A DNA stretch of 64,000 nt from Phymatolithon calcareum (Eukaryota; Rhodophyta; Florideophyceae; Hapalidiales). A program made the position numbers and the translations under genes. Location of the stretch: NCBI GenBank assembly GCA_977006965.1, contig OZ345368.1, forward strand, positions 2,418,001 through 2,482,000, written 5' to 3'. Below, piece by piece: positions 28,685 through 40,399 of this stretch. Numbering within the stretch: position 1 is the first letter of the stretch; each line of letters opens with the position of its first letter. Below the pieces are notes generated by a model. It was not told the DNA's origin and made no database searches. It saw only the letters and a program-made list of their open reading frames with translations.

Positions 28685-29819
28685 CTTTCCGCAATAAAGA
28701 AAGAAAGAATTGGAAGACCGAAGCAAATCGGAAATCGAACAAGCATTAGGTGAGCTGTTTCTATGGAGCAAGGCCATTTTCGAGTTGAAGGAAATCGAAC
28801 AATATCAGATGTTAAATTGTAGTTAGTATTAATAGGGCAAATACTATTCTGCTACTGACTGAAATTCGACTTTTTTGATGCCAGCTGCAGCAAATACTTC
28901 CCCCAGAAGAGCAATATGTAGGTTCTTCAAAATGAATGGCAGGTCTGCAAGTATAGAGGGCAAACTCTGGACAAAAGAATCCATGTGAAAGGCCAGGAAT
29001 ACGGCTGTAGCTCCAAATATGTGAATAGGAATTAAGACATCGTTGGGCGTGAACAAAGACATTAAAAGCTAAAGGACAGGGTGGAGAGGAAAGCATTTGA
29101 ACATTGCTCAACAAGGGACACCCCGTAAATCGTCAATAAGATCCCCATCACAACCGACTTAAGATATAGAGCACCCTTTCCAAAGTACAAATAACTAAAT
29201 GCAGTCACGCTTTTATAGTTACGAGCGCATCAGAAGCAGTGAATTCCACCGAGTAATGCTCAGCAGACCAGAGCCCTTGGCCTAAACCTTAGAACACTGT
29301 TCATTCTGGATAATATGTCGGAGGAGCCGCCTTTTTGATCATGATGGGCGATCCAGAACCACCGTTGTCTCGGCGTGCAGTCAGGCTCTCCATCATTAGG
29401 CACTTTCGTCATTACGTGCCACTGACATGTCATGATAGTACATGACTTGGGCATACTGACAAATATTTTGTGGTTACGATCCGCATCTGGGACTATCTCA
29501 GCAATTTAGCAGCTTCATTTTCGACGCCACAGATCTGCTCAACGTCTCCCGGCCACTGACTAGCTGGCCGCGTCTGCAAGTCACTCGGAACAAAGGGCAC
29601 TAAGGGATTCCGTGTTTTCGTTTTACCGCTCACTACCATTGTAGCGAGGGAAGCGAAGATCCTTGAGCTAAATGATATCCCAGAAATCATAGAAAGTTTA
29701 CAGATGCTTTGCCTTGAAGCCTGCTTTTAAGATAGAGCCGTCTGCTTGTCGATATCATGGGCTTCCGATGCACACTAGTCATTATTCTCTTCGATCATTT
29801 CTTTCTTTCCAGAGGATCT
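28685..29819. other. No supported gene
   Basis: Short ORFs only (28812-29114 minus, 29260-29454 minus). Nothing recognised. Confidence 0.35.
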
Positions 29820-30401
29820 CTACTCCTCGTCCTCAGCTTCTGCTATAGGTATAGCACTAACCTGGCAGAGCTCCCCAATATAACTAATGTTCTGAAAAAT
29901 TAGACTAATGTCCTCGGTCTTGATTTCCGTCAGATCGTAGCCTTCGAAGTAATGTTGGAAATCATTCACGGATGCCAACACAAGTCTTAGTACGTCCTCA
30001 TTGTTCGCTTGTTCATCGGGTTCATAGCCGAGCATGACCGCAAGGGCAATGACATACTTGTCGAAGTCCTGGCTAACAACGAAGTTGAAGATCCGATAGA
30101 CCCTATGAACTGGAACGAGTACCTTGTTTGTCTCATCATCGCCATCCTCGTCGCTAGAAGTGCTGTCTTCTCCTTCGCTTGAGGAATCATCTTCACCGTC
30201 GCTTGGATTACTGTCTTCGTCGCTGTAATCACCTTCTCCTTCACACTCGGTCTTCGTTGCAACTGCTACGTAGTTTTTTCCAGGAAACACGACATTAAGG
30301 TAGATGCTGGCGAAAAGAACAAATCCATTATTTTCGGAGCAGGCGCAATGCCATTCGCAAATTAGCCTTAGAGCATCAAGCTCTGCTGCGGTCAGAGCCA
30401 T
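29820..30401 (-). CDS. Hypothetical acidic protein, 193 aa
   Basis: A clean ORF with three parts. Residues 1-50 are a folded-looking N-terminus (LDALRLICEWHCACSENNGF). Residues 52-90 are a strongly acidic Ser/Asp/Glu tract (DDSSSEGEDSTSSDEDGDD). The C-terminal part looks helical (VYRIFNFVVSQDFDKYVIAL and later DISLIFQNISYIGELC). The acidic linker resembles those of nuclear or chromatin proteins, but no domain is recognised. The start is the first Met, followed by ALTAAELDAL. It has no obvious partner genes nearby. Confidence 0.55.
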   Translation of the reverse strand: MALTAAELDALRLICEWHCACSENNGFVLFASIYLNVVFPGKNYVAVATKTECEGEGDYSDEDSNPSDGEDDSSSEGEDSTSSDEDGDDETNKVLVPVHRVYRIFNFVVSQDFDKYVIALAVMLGYEPDEQANNEDVLRLVLASVNDFQHYFEGYDLTEIKTEDISLIFQNISYIGELCQVSAIPIAEAEDEE

Positions 30402-31474
30402 CGGGCAGCTTGAGATGAGGAGAAAAATGAGTGAATCTGCCCTTCAGGGCTTTCGCTTTGATGTTCTCTACCTGGATGCCCAAAGGTCAGTCATGTGTGC
30501 TCTTTTATAGCCTCCGTCGATGCATTTGCACTAATGTTGGCGTTTGCAAGTGCAGATTGGCAAATTTAATTTGTTTCTATACAGGATACTTTGAGGAACC
30601 GAATTTATGCCCAGGGAATAAGATCTGTTGCTTCCATACTCCACAACATTTCCATGTTTACCTGTAACTTGAAAGGCCTGCGTACTCATGCGGGCGTCAA
30701 TTTCATGACGTAGAGATTTCGTGAATTTAAGGGTTCATCAAGAAGCTCTAAATTCCGGTAGAAGGCGACGTTCTTGACTACATATTATTTTTGCCATTGC
30801 AGGAATGCTAGATATCTAAAGATGACCAGAGCCTGTGGCTCAGCGAGACGGTCGTCATTATTGGGATGGTCTGGAGTCTCCGAGATCCAGCAAAAACGTG
30901 CCACATCCTGTTTTTCAAAGTATGTTAGCAGAGACCGGAGGCGAATATTCCCTGCGTCAAAGTCCCGATAGTAGCTCCAAGAGAATTTTGAAGCATTTTT
31001 TTAGGAGGCTAGACAAATATGCGTGTAAAATTAGACATAGAGTGTTCGTTGTCAGGACCTGATGACTAAACGACAAAGAAGAGCAAAGATGGCATTGAAG
31101 AAAATAGAGGACCTGAGGCTCAGCTAGAACTCGAAATACAGAGGTCTAGCTAGGCACAATTGTTAATGCGATTCCATTCTTGTATACTATGGAAGATAAG
31201 CCCCATGGACGAGATTTTCGCCGTCAAGCTCTCTCGATGTTAGATCATGAAATTACGATTACTTTGAAACTAGATTTCCCGACGGCCCTGGTGTTGTAAA
31301 GAATTTCTATGTGTATCCTACACTCAATGGGCTTCAGGTGCAGGACTGTACAAAATTCGCACTAAGGCCAATAAGTTCCTCTCGAAAACCGACTCCAGCG
31401 GGAGTCACTCTGAATCCTTCGCCTAGACAGCTTTTTGCTACATCAGCGTTATTCTTTCTTTCTTTTATTGCAGG
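30402..31474. other. No supported gene
   Basis: Fragmentary ORFs (30431-30667, 30835-31062) without domains. Confidence 0.35.
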
Positions 31475-32024
31475 ATATCTGAGTGTACGTTACTCTACAT
31501 CTAGAGGGTCTCTAAGATGCTCCTGGACGGGATTCATTCTGGGTACTCGGGTATATTCTTCCCGCAAGTACTACAGCACACCACTTCACGGCGACAGCCG
31601 TGTGCCCTTGGCGGAACGTAATTCAATTCTTGCTTGTGTCATGACTCGAACCGGCGCCCTCAATATTCCTTCCCCTATCATACCGAAATATGCGCAAAGG
31701 TGAATGGAGGCAGTGTCACCACTATAATCGTCTTTTATGACGACATGGAATAGACCAAGACAAAATAGAACGGCGACGCTGAGATTCCTTCGAACAGGAC
31801 AAGTGGACTCTAAGCTTTTCCCTCCACCTTCTCTGGAGGAGGGTTTTTGCAGCTAGGGCTACGACGATAGCAACGAGCTCGGGTTTTGCGGGCTTAAACA
31901 TAGTAACGGAGCTACAAAGGTAGTAGCATCTGAAACGCATCTCCCTTACAGTCTTATGAGTGTTTCTGAGGGCGCTTAATAAATTCAAAATTCAAAAAAA
32001 AGTGTTACCACTATACCACGGATG
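31475..32024 (-). mobile_element. tRNA-derived SINE, copy c, interrupted by a LINE-A tail
   Basis: The minus strand reads tRNA-like head, GGTTCGAGTC box (GGTTCGAGTCATGAC), body GAATTACGTTCCGCC, then CAGATATCCTGCAATAAAAG and an AAAGAAAGAAAG tail. The head is split at 31726/32001 by the LINE insertion. The remaining head bases ACCACTATACCACGGATGG follow the LINE's poly-A. Confidence 0.8.
31727..32000 (+). mobile_element. 5'-truncated LINE-A 3' UTR with ~15-bp target duplication
   Basis: AGTGTCACCACTATA (31712-31726) and AGTGTTACCACTATA (32001-32015) flank it, with one mismatch. It contains the last codons (..TCTTTTATGACGACATGG) and the whole 3' UTR of LINE-A, including the CCTCCA/TGGAGG hairpin, and ends TTCAAAATTCAAAAAAA. 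Confidence 0.92.
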
Positions 32025-32025
32025 G

Positions 32026-32960
32026 TTCGTAGATATTTGCAAAACTGAGATTGCCCGCGCGCGCTCCAAAGAGGTATCCACTCGATATGTCGCAAGCGCC
32101 TCAGCAAGGACGATAGGTTGTTCGGTTTGCATCTCAACACCCCATGCAACGCGCCAGCGCGAAGCAGACGGTTAGTTCATTTAGAAAGACGGGACCAGTC
32201 CCAGGAAAGGTATTAGTTGTGAAAGCCCATAGCAGAGAAAGGAAGAAACGCCACAACAGGCTCTCGTGTCCAGTAAATATCTGTGGCTATCATCCTGGCA
32301 CAGGTCAAATGAATACTAATCCCTCTCGAGATCCACCGTGAGCGGGAAATTGTAATCTCGTGTTGTTCCTAGAGCGACTGAAAACGCTTAAGGAAGTACT
32401 TCGGAACAATTCAGTCAGCTCTCGTATACTCAAAGGTGCCCGAATGTGGAGTACACCAGGTGTACCTGTAGTAAAATCTCGCAATGAACAAAAGGTGGCC
32501 AAACCAAAAAGATGCATCTCATAAAAAGCCGAACAATAAGCAAGCATTCGACATCTACCTCTGGCGTAAGAAAGTTTTCAAGAATGTAAAGCAACTTGCC
32601 TCCAATACCGCGCAAGTTGGGTCGACCTTTCCATTGCGTGAATTCGCGGGCGGGAATTTTCAGCATCCCAGGACGCATCTGTACCCAGACGCCATGCAAA
32701 AGCTGGTGGCGTACTTTTCTTGTGCGTAAGGCCTCTTATGAGCGACGGTAAGAGAACTGGTACTGAACGGGAACTAGATGCAACACCGATGCAGCAGCTA
32801 GGATATCGACATCTGCAAAACGACAAGCTCCATGAAATATTCTCTTGTATAAAGGTCTTCTGCAGAGCTTCAATTCGTAACTCTGGTCTTCGCCTGAACC
32901 ATAAGAGGAATTTTTGTACTAAGAATCTCCTAGAGGTGCAGAGCAGTGGATTTCAGATAC
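32026..32960. other. No supported gene
   Basis: Overlapping short ORFs on both strands (32305-32547 minus, 32430-32699 minus, 32720-32983 plus), with no motif. Confidence 0.35.
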
Positions 32961-32964
32961 TTTT

Positions 32965-33195
32965 CAATTGTACAGCGTGGTAGAAAGACCAAGCATAACT
33001 CTCTATCTTCATCCAAGATTAGTCCTGAAATTGAATATGAATGTAAGCGACTAACTGGAGCACTTGTTGGGAGAGAAATACGAATCAAGGATATACTGAA
33101 CAGTCAAACTACGTGAGCTTAGAAAATCGTGCGAAAGCGGCCCTGTTACTCTTCAAGAGAGGCCTTGGGAGCTTTTAAAATAAATCAACACATAT
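32965..33195 (+). pseudogene. LINE-B-like 3' fragment
   Basis: Reads SPEIEYECKRLTGALVGREI then RIKDILNSQTT and a stop, followed by a 3' UTR with CGGCCCTGTTACTCTTCAAG and CTTGGGAGCTTTTAAAATAAA, matching LINE-B. A close relative lies at 51015-51330 on the minus strand. Confidence 0.8.
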
Positions 33196-33278
33196 CCCCC
33201 CCTTTTTGAAAAAGAGATATGCTTGGCCATTAAAATGGCACAAGTAAAGATGCAGATTTTGAAGCCAAAGCCCAACTT

Positions 33279-33415
33279 CGTCAACCTCAACGCTAGCACG
33301 GGAGCAAAAACTTGTATCACAGACGCTTCAAACATTAGTGAACGCGTTGACCACTAATGCTTTAAGCGTCTGTGATACAGCTTTTGCTCCCATGCTAGCG
33401 TTGAGGTTGGCAAAC
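33279..33415. repeat. Large foldback hairpin at the boundary of duplication copy B
   Basis: Arms AACCTCAACGCTAGCA..GGGAGCAAAA..TGTATCACAGACGCTT and their complement pair over roughly 50-60 bp. The loop itself contains CATTAGTG/CACTAATG. Copy A (121 onward) retains only the loop and right arm, with the SINE abutting where the left arm should be. Confidence 0.85.
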
Positions 33416-35164
33416 GTAACAAAGCTCTCGATTGCACAGTTCCATCCTCCCCCTTTAGGTTCATTGTGGGTTACCTGTATACACATTGTTTCAAGGCACA
33501 GTTCATGAGGAAGCAGAGATTCTCAATTTTCTGAGCATCGCGTTAGTGTATTTATCCTGGACTACATATATTAGAAACGGGAATCCATTGGGGCACCCGC
33601 TGCTTTTTCGTTGGCTGTACAGAAACGGCGAGCGCTTTTTTCTCTTACGGCCTGGCAATTGGGATCTCGAACCTTATTGTGCCCTCTTTGAGTGATCTGT
33701 GTTATGCAAATCACGCAGACTGCCCTCGAACTTCAAGGAACAATCTCGAATGGCACATTCGTAGTTTACGGACATCTCGTGAACCGTCTTCGGTGCGTGA
33801 AATAACATCAAGAAAGCTTCTAATGGCTTCCCGATGCTGGCTTCAGGTAACAATTTGGCTTCCTGGTACTAAACGGTCCTTCGAAACAGACAATTTGGGT
33901 CACACTCGGACCAGGCGGCTAACTGGGCTCGATGTTTGATGCGGATGTAAGGATTTATTTAAAATCTCCCAACGCCTCCCCTAGGAGTAATAGGGCGAGC
34001 CCGCAGCTCTTCCGCTATCGACGCCTTTATATAGCCTTTTCTGAGATGTTTCCAGAATGCAGAAGCTCCAAGAATTCGCAGCTCTCCAAACGCAAAATAA
34101 TCTATATGTTGCGTGTCTATGAACACGACGTGAAAGTATCCAAAGCCCAATAAAGTCAACGTAGTTCTGTGAATTGAATAACCAACAAAATAAACACGAA
34201 AATCTTCATAAGAAAGATATTCATGCACCAAAAGGATTTCCCGACGAATTATCGACCGCTACGAGTAGAGCAATTCACGCGCACCTTCTACCACTTGCCT
34301 GTCATTCTTCCTGGCGACGATGGATCCACATCAATCCCCAAGTTCTCAGGACATCCTTTCAAACAATAACGGTTACGAATTTACTCCACCATTCATCATT
34401 AACGAGAACTACGTAACTCTTACTGTCGGCAAACACCAACCGGCGGTCTTCTTTAACTTTTGCCTTGTAGTTCCTCTCCTTGTCCCCATAATGTTCGCCG
34501 GAAATGGCGCTGCGCAAGCCTACGGTTCTGGCAAACCGGGGTAGTTGTCTGGCTCGTGGTTGCTGAAGCGACCCGCGAACTGGGTGGCGTCGAGGAGGAT
34601 AACGAAAAATGTGTCAACCTTCAAGATCAGCATCGAGGATGAATCCAACATCACATATCAGGGTTACAACATGGACAGCGACAGCGCCGCAGTCCAGATC
34701 CACCAGTGCTAACACTGACGCCATCTTGCTCAAGGAAAAGCTCATTCTGGATTGAGAGTTGTTCCGTAATTATAGAGGCCACAGGCCCTGTTGTTTTGCT
34801 TAATGTCTCGGAATTCGAACATGTAGCTGGCGAACAGTTCTGGTTCCTTCTTGAGGAGATAGTATGCTGTTGCAGGCTACATTACCAACGACAGGTGCCA
34901 CTACAGAATTTAATTCTCGGAGTTCCTGGTTGCATCAGATTCTGACAGCACGGAGACCTCGGAAAGTGAACCACAAGGACTTGACGCTATCAGAACTTTA
35001 AGCTGTCAGACATGTTGACAATTTCATGTTGGTGGTAGTAGCTTCATTATTTGAAACCGCTTCTAAGAGGAATTGTCAAACATAAATGCGCCCCTGCCAT
35101 GACACAAAACTGGGGTAGACGCAGTGGAACGAGGATTTCAGCGACTCGACCGCAAGGGTGATTG
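33326..35164. repeat. Dispersed segmental duplication, copy B (partner 121-3957)
   Basis: Uninterrupted counterpart of copy A. It supplies the empty site for the 2-kb TIR element at 33981-33984 (CTAG). Homology ends after CAGCGACTCGACC. Confidence 0.85.
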
Positions 35165-35936
35165 GTCGCCTAGGCGAAGAACAGGTCCCTGGAGACCACT
35201 GTGAACGCGACCTACAGTTGCCGTCTTGCGATTGAAGATGCTCCACTACATGGAAGGTCTCCATAGTTGCCCGAGCACTGCGCCTTCGATGAACTCAACT
35301 TCTATTCACACACAATGCGCAAAGTACCAACCGCACGCGCAAAGACCCTTTCCAAGAAGCAGCCATGTGACAGCATTTATACATCTCGAAACTCCCATCG
35401 GGAACAACCACAGGCAGGGTACCGCGTCGGAGAGAGTCAATGCGGCATTCGTCGAGAACATTGGTGTAAATTTGTCTCCAAATTCTGACAGCCTTCAAAA
35501 ATGGAAACAGCACAAGCTTTGGTGAATATGCGCGAGAATGCCGCCTACCATTCTGCTAATCCGACGTGCCCACCCAGGCACTATGCCGTGCACCGTATGT
35601 GTCTTTTCGCGGATGCTTAAGCCAACGGTTTCAATTTGCCACTCGACGCCGATACACTCAGTTGCGTAACAAGTGGGAAAAAATATTTCCCTTTTGAAAG
35701 AAATATTTCCAAATTTCGAAAATAAAATATTTTCAAAGATTGCGGATCATATTTTGAAACATTTCATATTTCTGCATCCGTATTGGATGATTTTTGGCGT
35801 CGCCGGCGACGGCCGCCGTCTGTGCAGATTCCGGATTCAATTTGGTCTCCATCGTTCTGGCAGTGATCCAAGGCTGGCAATACTCTTGGCCCGCTTCGCG
35901 ACAAGGTCATCGGCCGCACCCTGTCGAAGCAACATC
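35165..35936. other. Upstream region of the RPL7 gene, no other gene seen
   Basis: Contains an AT-rich self-complementary stretch near 35670-35735 (AAATATTTC words on both strands). Short ORF 35226-35525 has no domain. Confidence 0.35.
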
Positions 35937-36870
35937 ATGGTTTCTAAAACTGAAACGTAAGTTCTTCAAATTCTTCTTTCTTGAGCGCTCTTTGCGCCGC
36001 GCGGTTTGCTTCCACAGCCGCGATTGCGGAGAGTGAAACTTGATTCGCACGCGAGGTAATGCTACAGGTCTTCCGTGTGGATACAGATTCTTTCTAACAC
36101 GCGGTAAGCCCTATCTCCTTGGCGACTGAAATCACAGTCCGCGCGTCCCTGAGAGCGTTCTTAAGAAGCGTCGCACACAGGAAAAGGTTGCTGCCGAACG
36201 TTTAGTTGCCTTCAAGGCTGCCTCCAAAGCGAAGCGCGAGTCGAAGAAGGAAATCTTCAAGCGTGCCGAAACGTATACCGCCGAATACAAGGCTTCCGAG
36301 CGTGCGCTTATCGAGGCGAAGCGCAATGCGCGCAAGGAGGGCAAGTTCTTCGTCCCGGCCGGCGCAAAGGTTGCGTTCGTGATCCGTATCCGTGGTATCA
36401 ACGCGATGCCGCCGAAGGAGAAGAAAATTCTGCGTCTTTTGCGACTGCGCCAGATCCAGAACGGTGTGTTTGTGAAACTGAACTACGCGACGATTCGGAT
36501 GTTGCAGCGTGTGGAACCGTACATCACTTACGGTTATCCGAACCTTAAGAGCGTGAAGGAACTGATCTACAAGCGTGGGTTCGGAAAGGTCGGACATCAG
36601 GGCGCATGGAAGCGTATTCCATTGTCTGACAATAGAATAATTGAGAAGGCTCTTGGCAAGTACGATATTATCTGCATGGAGGATCTCATTCATGAGATTG
36701 TTACGTGTGGGCCTCGGTTCAAGGAAGCAAACAACTTTTTGTGGCCGTTCCAGTTGACTTCTCCGAAGGGGGGCTATTCCAAGAAATCCAAGCTGATTCA
36801 TTTCACCGAGGGCGGTGATGCTGGTAACCGGGAGGAACTTATTAATGCGCTTATCAGACGCATGAACTAA
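35937..36870 (+). CDS. RPL7: 60S ribosomal protein L7 (uL30), copy 1, two exons
   Basis: Exon 1 is 35937-35956 (MVSKTE plus two bases). The intron 35957-36137 starts GTAAGT and ends ATCACAG. Exon 2 is 36138-36870. The joined frame gives [17 protein letters not shown], as in eukaryotic RPL7 N-termini, then the basic helical region, then [58 protein letters not shown] and [18 protein letters not shown], ending [10 protein letters not shown]. Predicted length 250 residues, close to the usual ~248. It binds 28S rRNA in the large subunit. Codon use is biased towards C- and G-ending codons, as expected for high expression. A second, nearly identical copy lies on the other strand at 43649. Confidence 0.96.
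35957..36137 (+). other. RPL7 intron
   Basis: 181 bp, GTAAGT donor, CAG acceptor, pyrimidine-rich TTCTTCAAATTCTTCTTTCT just after the donor. This is the only intron in the window that can be fixed at both ends from protein conservation. Confidence 0.85.
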
Positions 36871-38503
36871 ACTAAACGCTTTGCCAATGGAGAAAGCACT
36901 GGGTTGGCGTATAGAAGTATAGAGGCTCATGAGAGAGGTGGCAGCTTGCATGTCGTTGACGAGGGAGGTAAAGTGCAATGCGAGGTTTCTTAGAGTAAAG
37001 CTGAATGTTTGCAATCTCTGGTCATAAGAATTAGTTCAAGCGTGTCTCGTACAATCTTGGTGATCCTCGTTGACCAATTTGATGAACCAGATCGCCGTTC
37101 AGTTGAGGTAATTTTGTGGCACTTTGAAACTTTCGACTTACCTAGGCCATGTTTTGACCCCGCAATGGTTTTGTGTCAACCGCTGATCGCATTACGCGCT
37201 ATGACTAGTATAGCGTGTAGTCTGGATCGCGCTGGGTTTGTGCTCCATGGGGGGCACTTTCCAGCTTAGGTTTGTTTCAATCCTGCGGAGCTAATAGCGT
37301 TTCGAGGGCCTACATTTCTTCAACTCTATTCTACAGTTAGCGAGCTGTGGTTTGGTGGAGCTAGTTATTGCTTCCCGAGTGTCTTCTCTGCCTCATGTAC
37401 GTCCCTTGTGGCGCCCGTCCCCTCGAAGCAACCAAGGGGATACTGTGCCGCGAGCTGGTGTGTACATTACAGGACAGGAAAATCCTGCTTTCTGCGAATG
37501 GAGTCCCGTTGCTTTGAGGAAGCATTGTAAGCGTCTATGTTTGGACCAGAAGTACGCATGTGTTTCATGCGTTTGAGTTGTTCGAGAGCAGAATGCGAAA
37601 TACACGTGCCATATCTGCCATTTACACCGATGTCAGAGTGGAGAATTTGCATTCTGGTAGCTTGGCTGACAAGTGCATGGTATGTATAGGACAGTCGAAT
37701 ATCCGCCGCTTTAACATGGCATTTCGTGAAAGACGAACATAATGAATACCCAAGTTTGTTCCCTGCTCCTTGCGTACAGGACCTCGATTCATAGAAAATT
37801 TCCTTAGTCGAGTCCACATTTAGCTTTTGTTCTGTACAGTGCTATTGTTCGAGTTCGTCTCTGTAAGGGTGTATTCCAATTGTCGTATCGCGCTTGGCCC
37901 CAGAGCCCATTCTTACGTATTGCCTATAGTTACTGCGTAACACCAGCAGAAGATTCTTACTGCCTTCATGGGCAAGGAGTTCAGGTATTGCTCTGAGGTC
38001 GAATATGCAAACAGACGACAATTTCCGACGTTCGCAATTCAATCTTGGTGCAAAATACTGTACTGTAATGACCTGATTGAGCTTTGTTGATTCAAGGACC
38101 TTTTGATAGATATTGATATCGATATCCATATGGATATATCATCTTGACGTTGATATCAACCTCAAGCGGCACTAAGATCATACATTTTAATGAAACGGTC
38201 CATACATGCTGTACACGTTGCAAACTTTGGCTTTTTCCGGCATTTTTGGGCATATTTTGACGGAAACGTTCGAACAAGATCGCCGTATGTATGAGAATGG
38301 CGCCGCGGCCTTAACCAACACAAAGCTGCATGCTGGGCCAGCGCTTTCGCACAGCCGCAAACCAATCCTGCCTTCCGCCCAACCACGACCACGACCAACC
38401 TTCCACCACCATCATCTTACTTAATTCGTGCGCCCCTGTTCACCGTGCTATCTCCAGCATTTCCGCCATCACCCTGCGCCTTCAGTCGCGTTGACACGCG
38501 AAT
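36871..38503. other. Intergenic between RPL7 and the Kelch gene
   Basis: Short ORFs only (37009-37269, 37467-37817 minus). At 38112-38160 there is a cluster of GATATC words with the perfect 16-bp palindrome ATATCCATATGGATAT at 38122-38137, about 370 bp upstream of the Kelch ATG. This could be promoter sequence. Confidence 0.45.
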
Positions 38504-40399
38504 ATGGACGAGGGCGATGACTACACTATGGACGACACAACGCTCGTCCGCCCGGGCAAGCCACTGTCAGACCTCCGCGTAATGGTTTTGCAGCGCGAAC
38601 TTGTCCGTCGCGGACTTCCCGCGGGAGGTCGCAAGCATGAACTTGTCGACCGCTTACAGTCCGCACTCGACGAAGAGGAGGACTCTGCTGCGCGTTCCGG
38701 TTCTGGCACGTTTGTGTGGGACATTTCGCTTGCGTCTGAGCAAGTCAATGCACCGAAAGCGCGCGCAGGTCACGGTCTCGTTTCGTTTTGCAATAGGTTA
38801 TATCTATTTGGAGGATTTTCCATGGCCGATGGTGTTAACGACCGCTATAACGAACCGTTCCCTCAGCACGACCAATTGAACCGCCCGTCAGTGAATGGAC
38901 CGCATTTCAACTCAGTTCATGAGTACTCTTTCGACACCAAGACTTGGAAAGAGTTGCATCCGGGCTCAACAGAACAGCACATCGCGTCGATTCCGAAAGC
39001 ACGGCGTCATGCATCTCTTGTCGTGCATGGATGCTCACTGTTTGTATATGGAGGATTCGATGCAAAGGATGATGTCCTTTCAGATATGTGGGAGTTTGAT
39101 TTGCAGCGGCAATCGTGGTCGCGAGTACAGTATCGCGTCAGTCATAATAACGACCCGCCGATCGGCAGAGCGGAACATACTGCGATTGTTTTTCTTAACC
39201 GTATGATTATTTTCGGCGGCTACGACGGCAAGCGCAAGCTGAATGACACATTTGTTTTCGATTTCGCTACCAAGACATGGAGCTGTCCCGCTCTTGCAGT
39301 GCATAATGCTCCGAGCAGAAGATGCAAACATACCGCGGTCTTGTACAACACAAGTATGTATGTTTTGGGCGGTTTTCAGTTCAACAATGGTGAAAACTAC
39401 GCTCTTACTGATATGCATGCACTGGACCTGAATTCTTTTGTGTGGACAAATATTGTCATGAGCCCTGGGTGTCCGCAAGCCTTGCAAGGCCATAAAGCGA
39501 TTGTTGTGAACGACAAGATGTACGTCGTAGGCGGAAAGGTTCGTGCAACTTCAGCAACTGGTCATGGCGGCGAACAGCGAAGTACTGGGCTCAACCAGAG
39601 CGTATTCTGTTACAGCTTTGATGCGTTTCGCTGGTCTGTTGTTAACGTGGCCGGACGTCCGCCCAACCCACGTCAATTACATGCAGCGGTCACAGTGCAA
39701 AAGCGTGGTGGACAGAGTTCGATTTTCGTGTTTGGCGGCACGGACAAAGCGAAGCAAAAGTATTTTGACGACTTATGCGAACTGCGACCGAGGGAAGCTG
39801 TGATCGATAATCCGTGCACCATTTGCTCCTCAACACGCAGACTGCTGAATAATCCTAAGTTCTCCGATGTACATTTCATTGTGGACGGTCAGATTGTCTA
39901 CGCTCATCGTGCCATTCTCTACTCGCGGTCGGAGTATTTCCGAACAATGTTTGAATCACAAATGCGCGAATCGTCAGCGCGCGAAATTCCAATACCTGGC
40001 GTGTCTCACAATGTATTTCTGGCTGTAATGGAATACTTGTACACGAAAAGAGCTAATGTTACCAACGGTCAGCAGGCGGTGGAAGTGCTAAAAGCGGCCG
40101 ACATGTTCCATCTGGACGGGTTACGCGCGCTTTGCGTCGTAAAAGTTGAGCAGGCTATCACCGTGGAAAATGTCGCCGCGGTTTGTGATATCGCGGATAC
40201 GCACAATACGGAAAGTTTGAAGCAGTTCTGCATGACATTTATCAACCAAAACTTCAAAAGTGTGATCAACACCGATGCTTTTCAAAATCTTATGCGTGAT
40301 GACCCTGGGGGACTTGGGAAGGAAATACTTGAATGTTATGCGGACAGCTATCCGTACGGTCCGTATTCGGCAGCCACGCACAAGCGACCCCGAAAGTGA
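38504..40399 (+). CDS. SAP-Kelch-BTB protein
   Basis: 631 residues, no intron. Residues ~20-56 (LSDLRVMVLQRELVRRGLPA then GGRKHELVDRLQ) are a SAP DNA-binding motif. Residues ~78-430 hold about six Kelch repeats with paired glycines (LYLFGGF, FVYGGFDAKDDV, IIFGGYDGKRKLND, YVLGGFQ, YVVGGK, FVFGGTDKAKQKYFDD). A short Cys pair (CTICSS) follows. Residues ~449-545 form a BTB/POZ domain (FSDVHFIVDGQIVYAHRAIL then YSRSEYFRTMFESQMRES), then a BACK-like helical stretch. BTB proteins commonly dimerise and recruit Cullin-3, and Kelch propellers bind substrates. A SAP motif suggests nuclear or chromatin targeting. ATG choice is supported by a GC-rich, coding-type start MDEGDDYTMDD. Confidence 0.93.
   Translation: MDEGDDYTMDDTTLVRPGKPLSDLRVMVLQRELVRRGLPAGGRKHELVDRLQSALDEEEDSAARSGSGTFVWDISLASEQVNAPKARAGHGLVSFCNRLYLFGGFSMADGVNDRYNEPFPQHDQLNRPSVNGPHFNSVHEYSFDTKTWKELHPGSTEQHIASIPKARRHASLVVHGCSLFVYGGFDAKDDVLSDMWEFDLQRQSWSRVQYRVSHNNDPPIGRAEHTAIVFLNRMIIFGGYDGKRKLNDTFVFDFATKTWSCPALAVHNAPSRRCKHTAVLYNTSMYVLGGFQFNNGENYALTDMHALDLNSFVWTNIVMSPGCPQALQGHKAIVVNDKMYVVGGKVRATSATGHGGEQRSTGLNQSVFCYSFDAFRWSVVNVAGRPPNPRQLHAAVTVQKRGGQSSIFVFGGTDKAKQKYFDDLCELRPREAVIDNPCTICSSTRRLLNNPKFSDVHFIVDGQIVYAHRAILYSRSEYFRTMFESQMRESSAREIPIPGVSHNVFLAVMEYLYTKRANVTNGQQAVEVLKAADMFHLDGLRALCVVKVEQAITVENVAAVCDIADTHNTESLKQFCMTFINQNFKSVINTDAFQNLMRDDPGGLGKEILECYADSYPYGPYSAATHKRPRK

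Noticed and set aside
31722-31988. 88-aa minus-strand ORF
   Set aside because: Lies within the LINE-A 3' UTR insertion on the antisense strand.
36202-37014. A 270-aa minus-strand protein (and plus-strand twin at 43598-44317)
   Set aside because: Antisense of RPL7; the open frame follows from its biased codon use.
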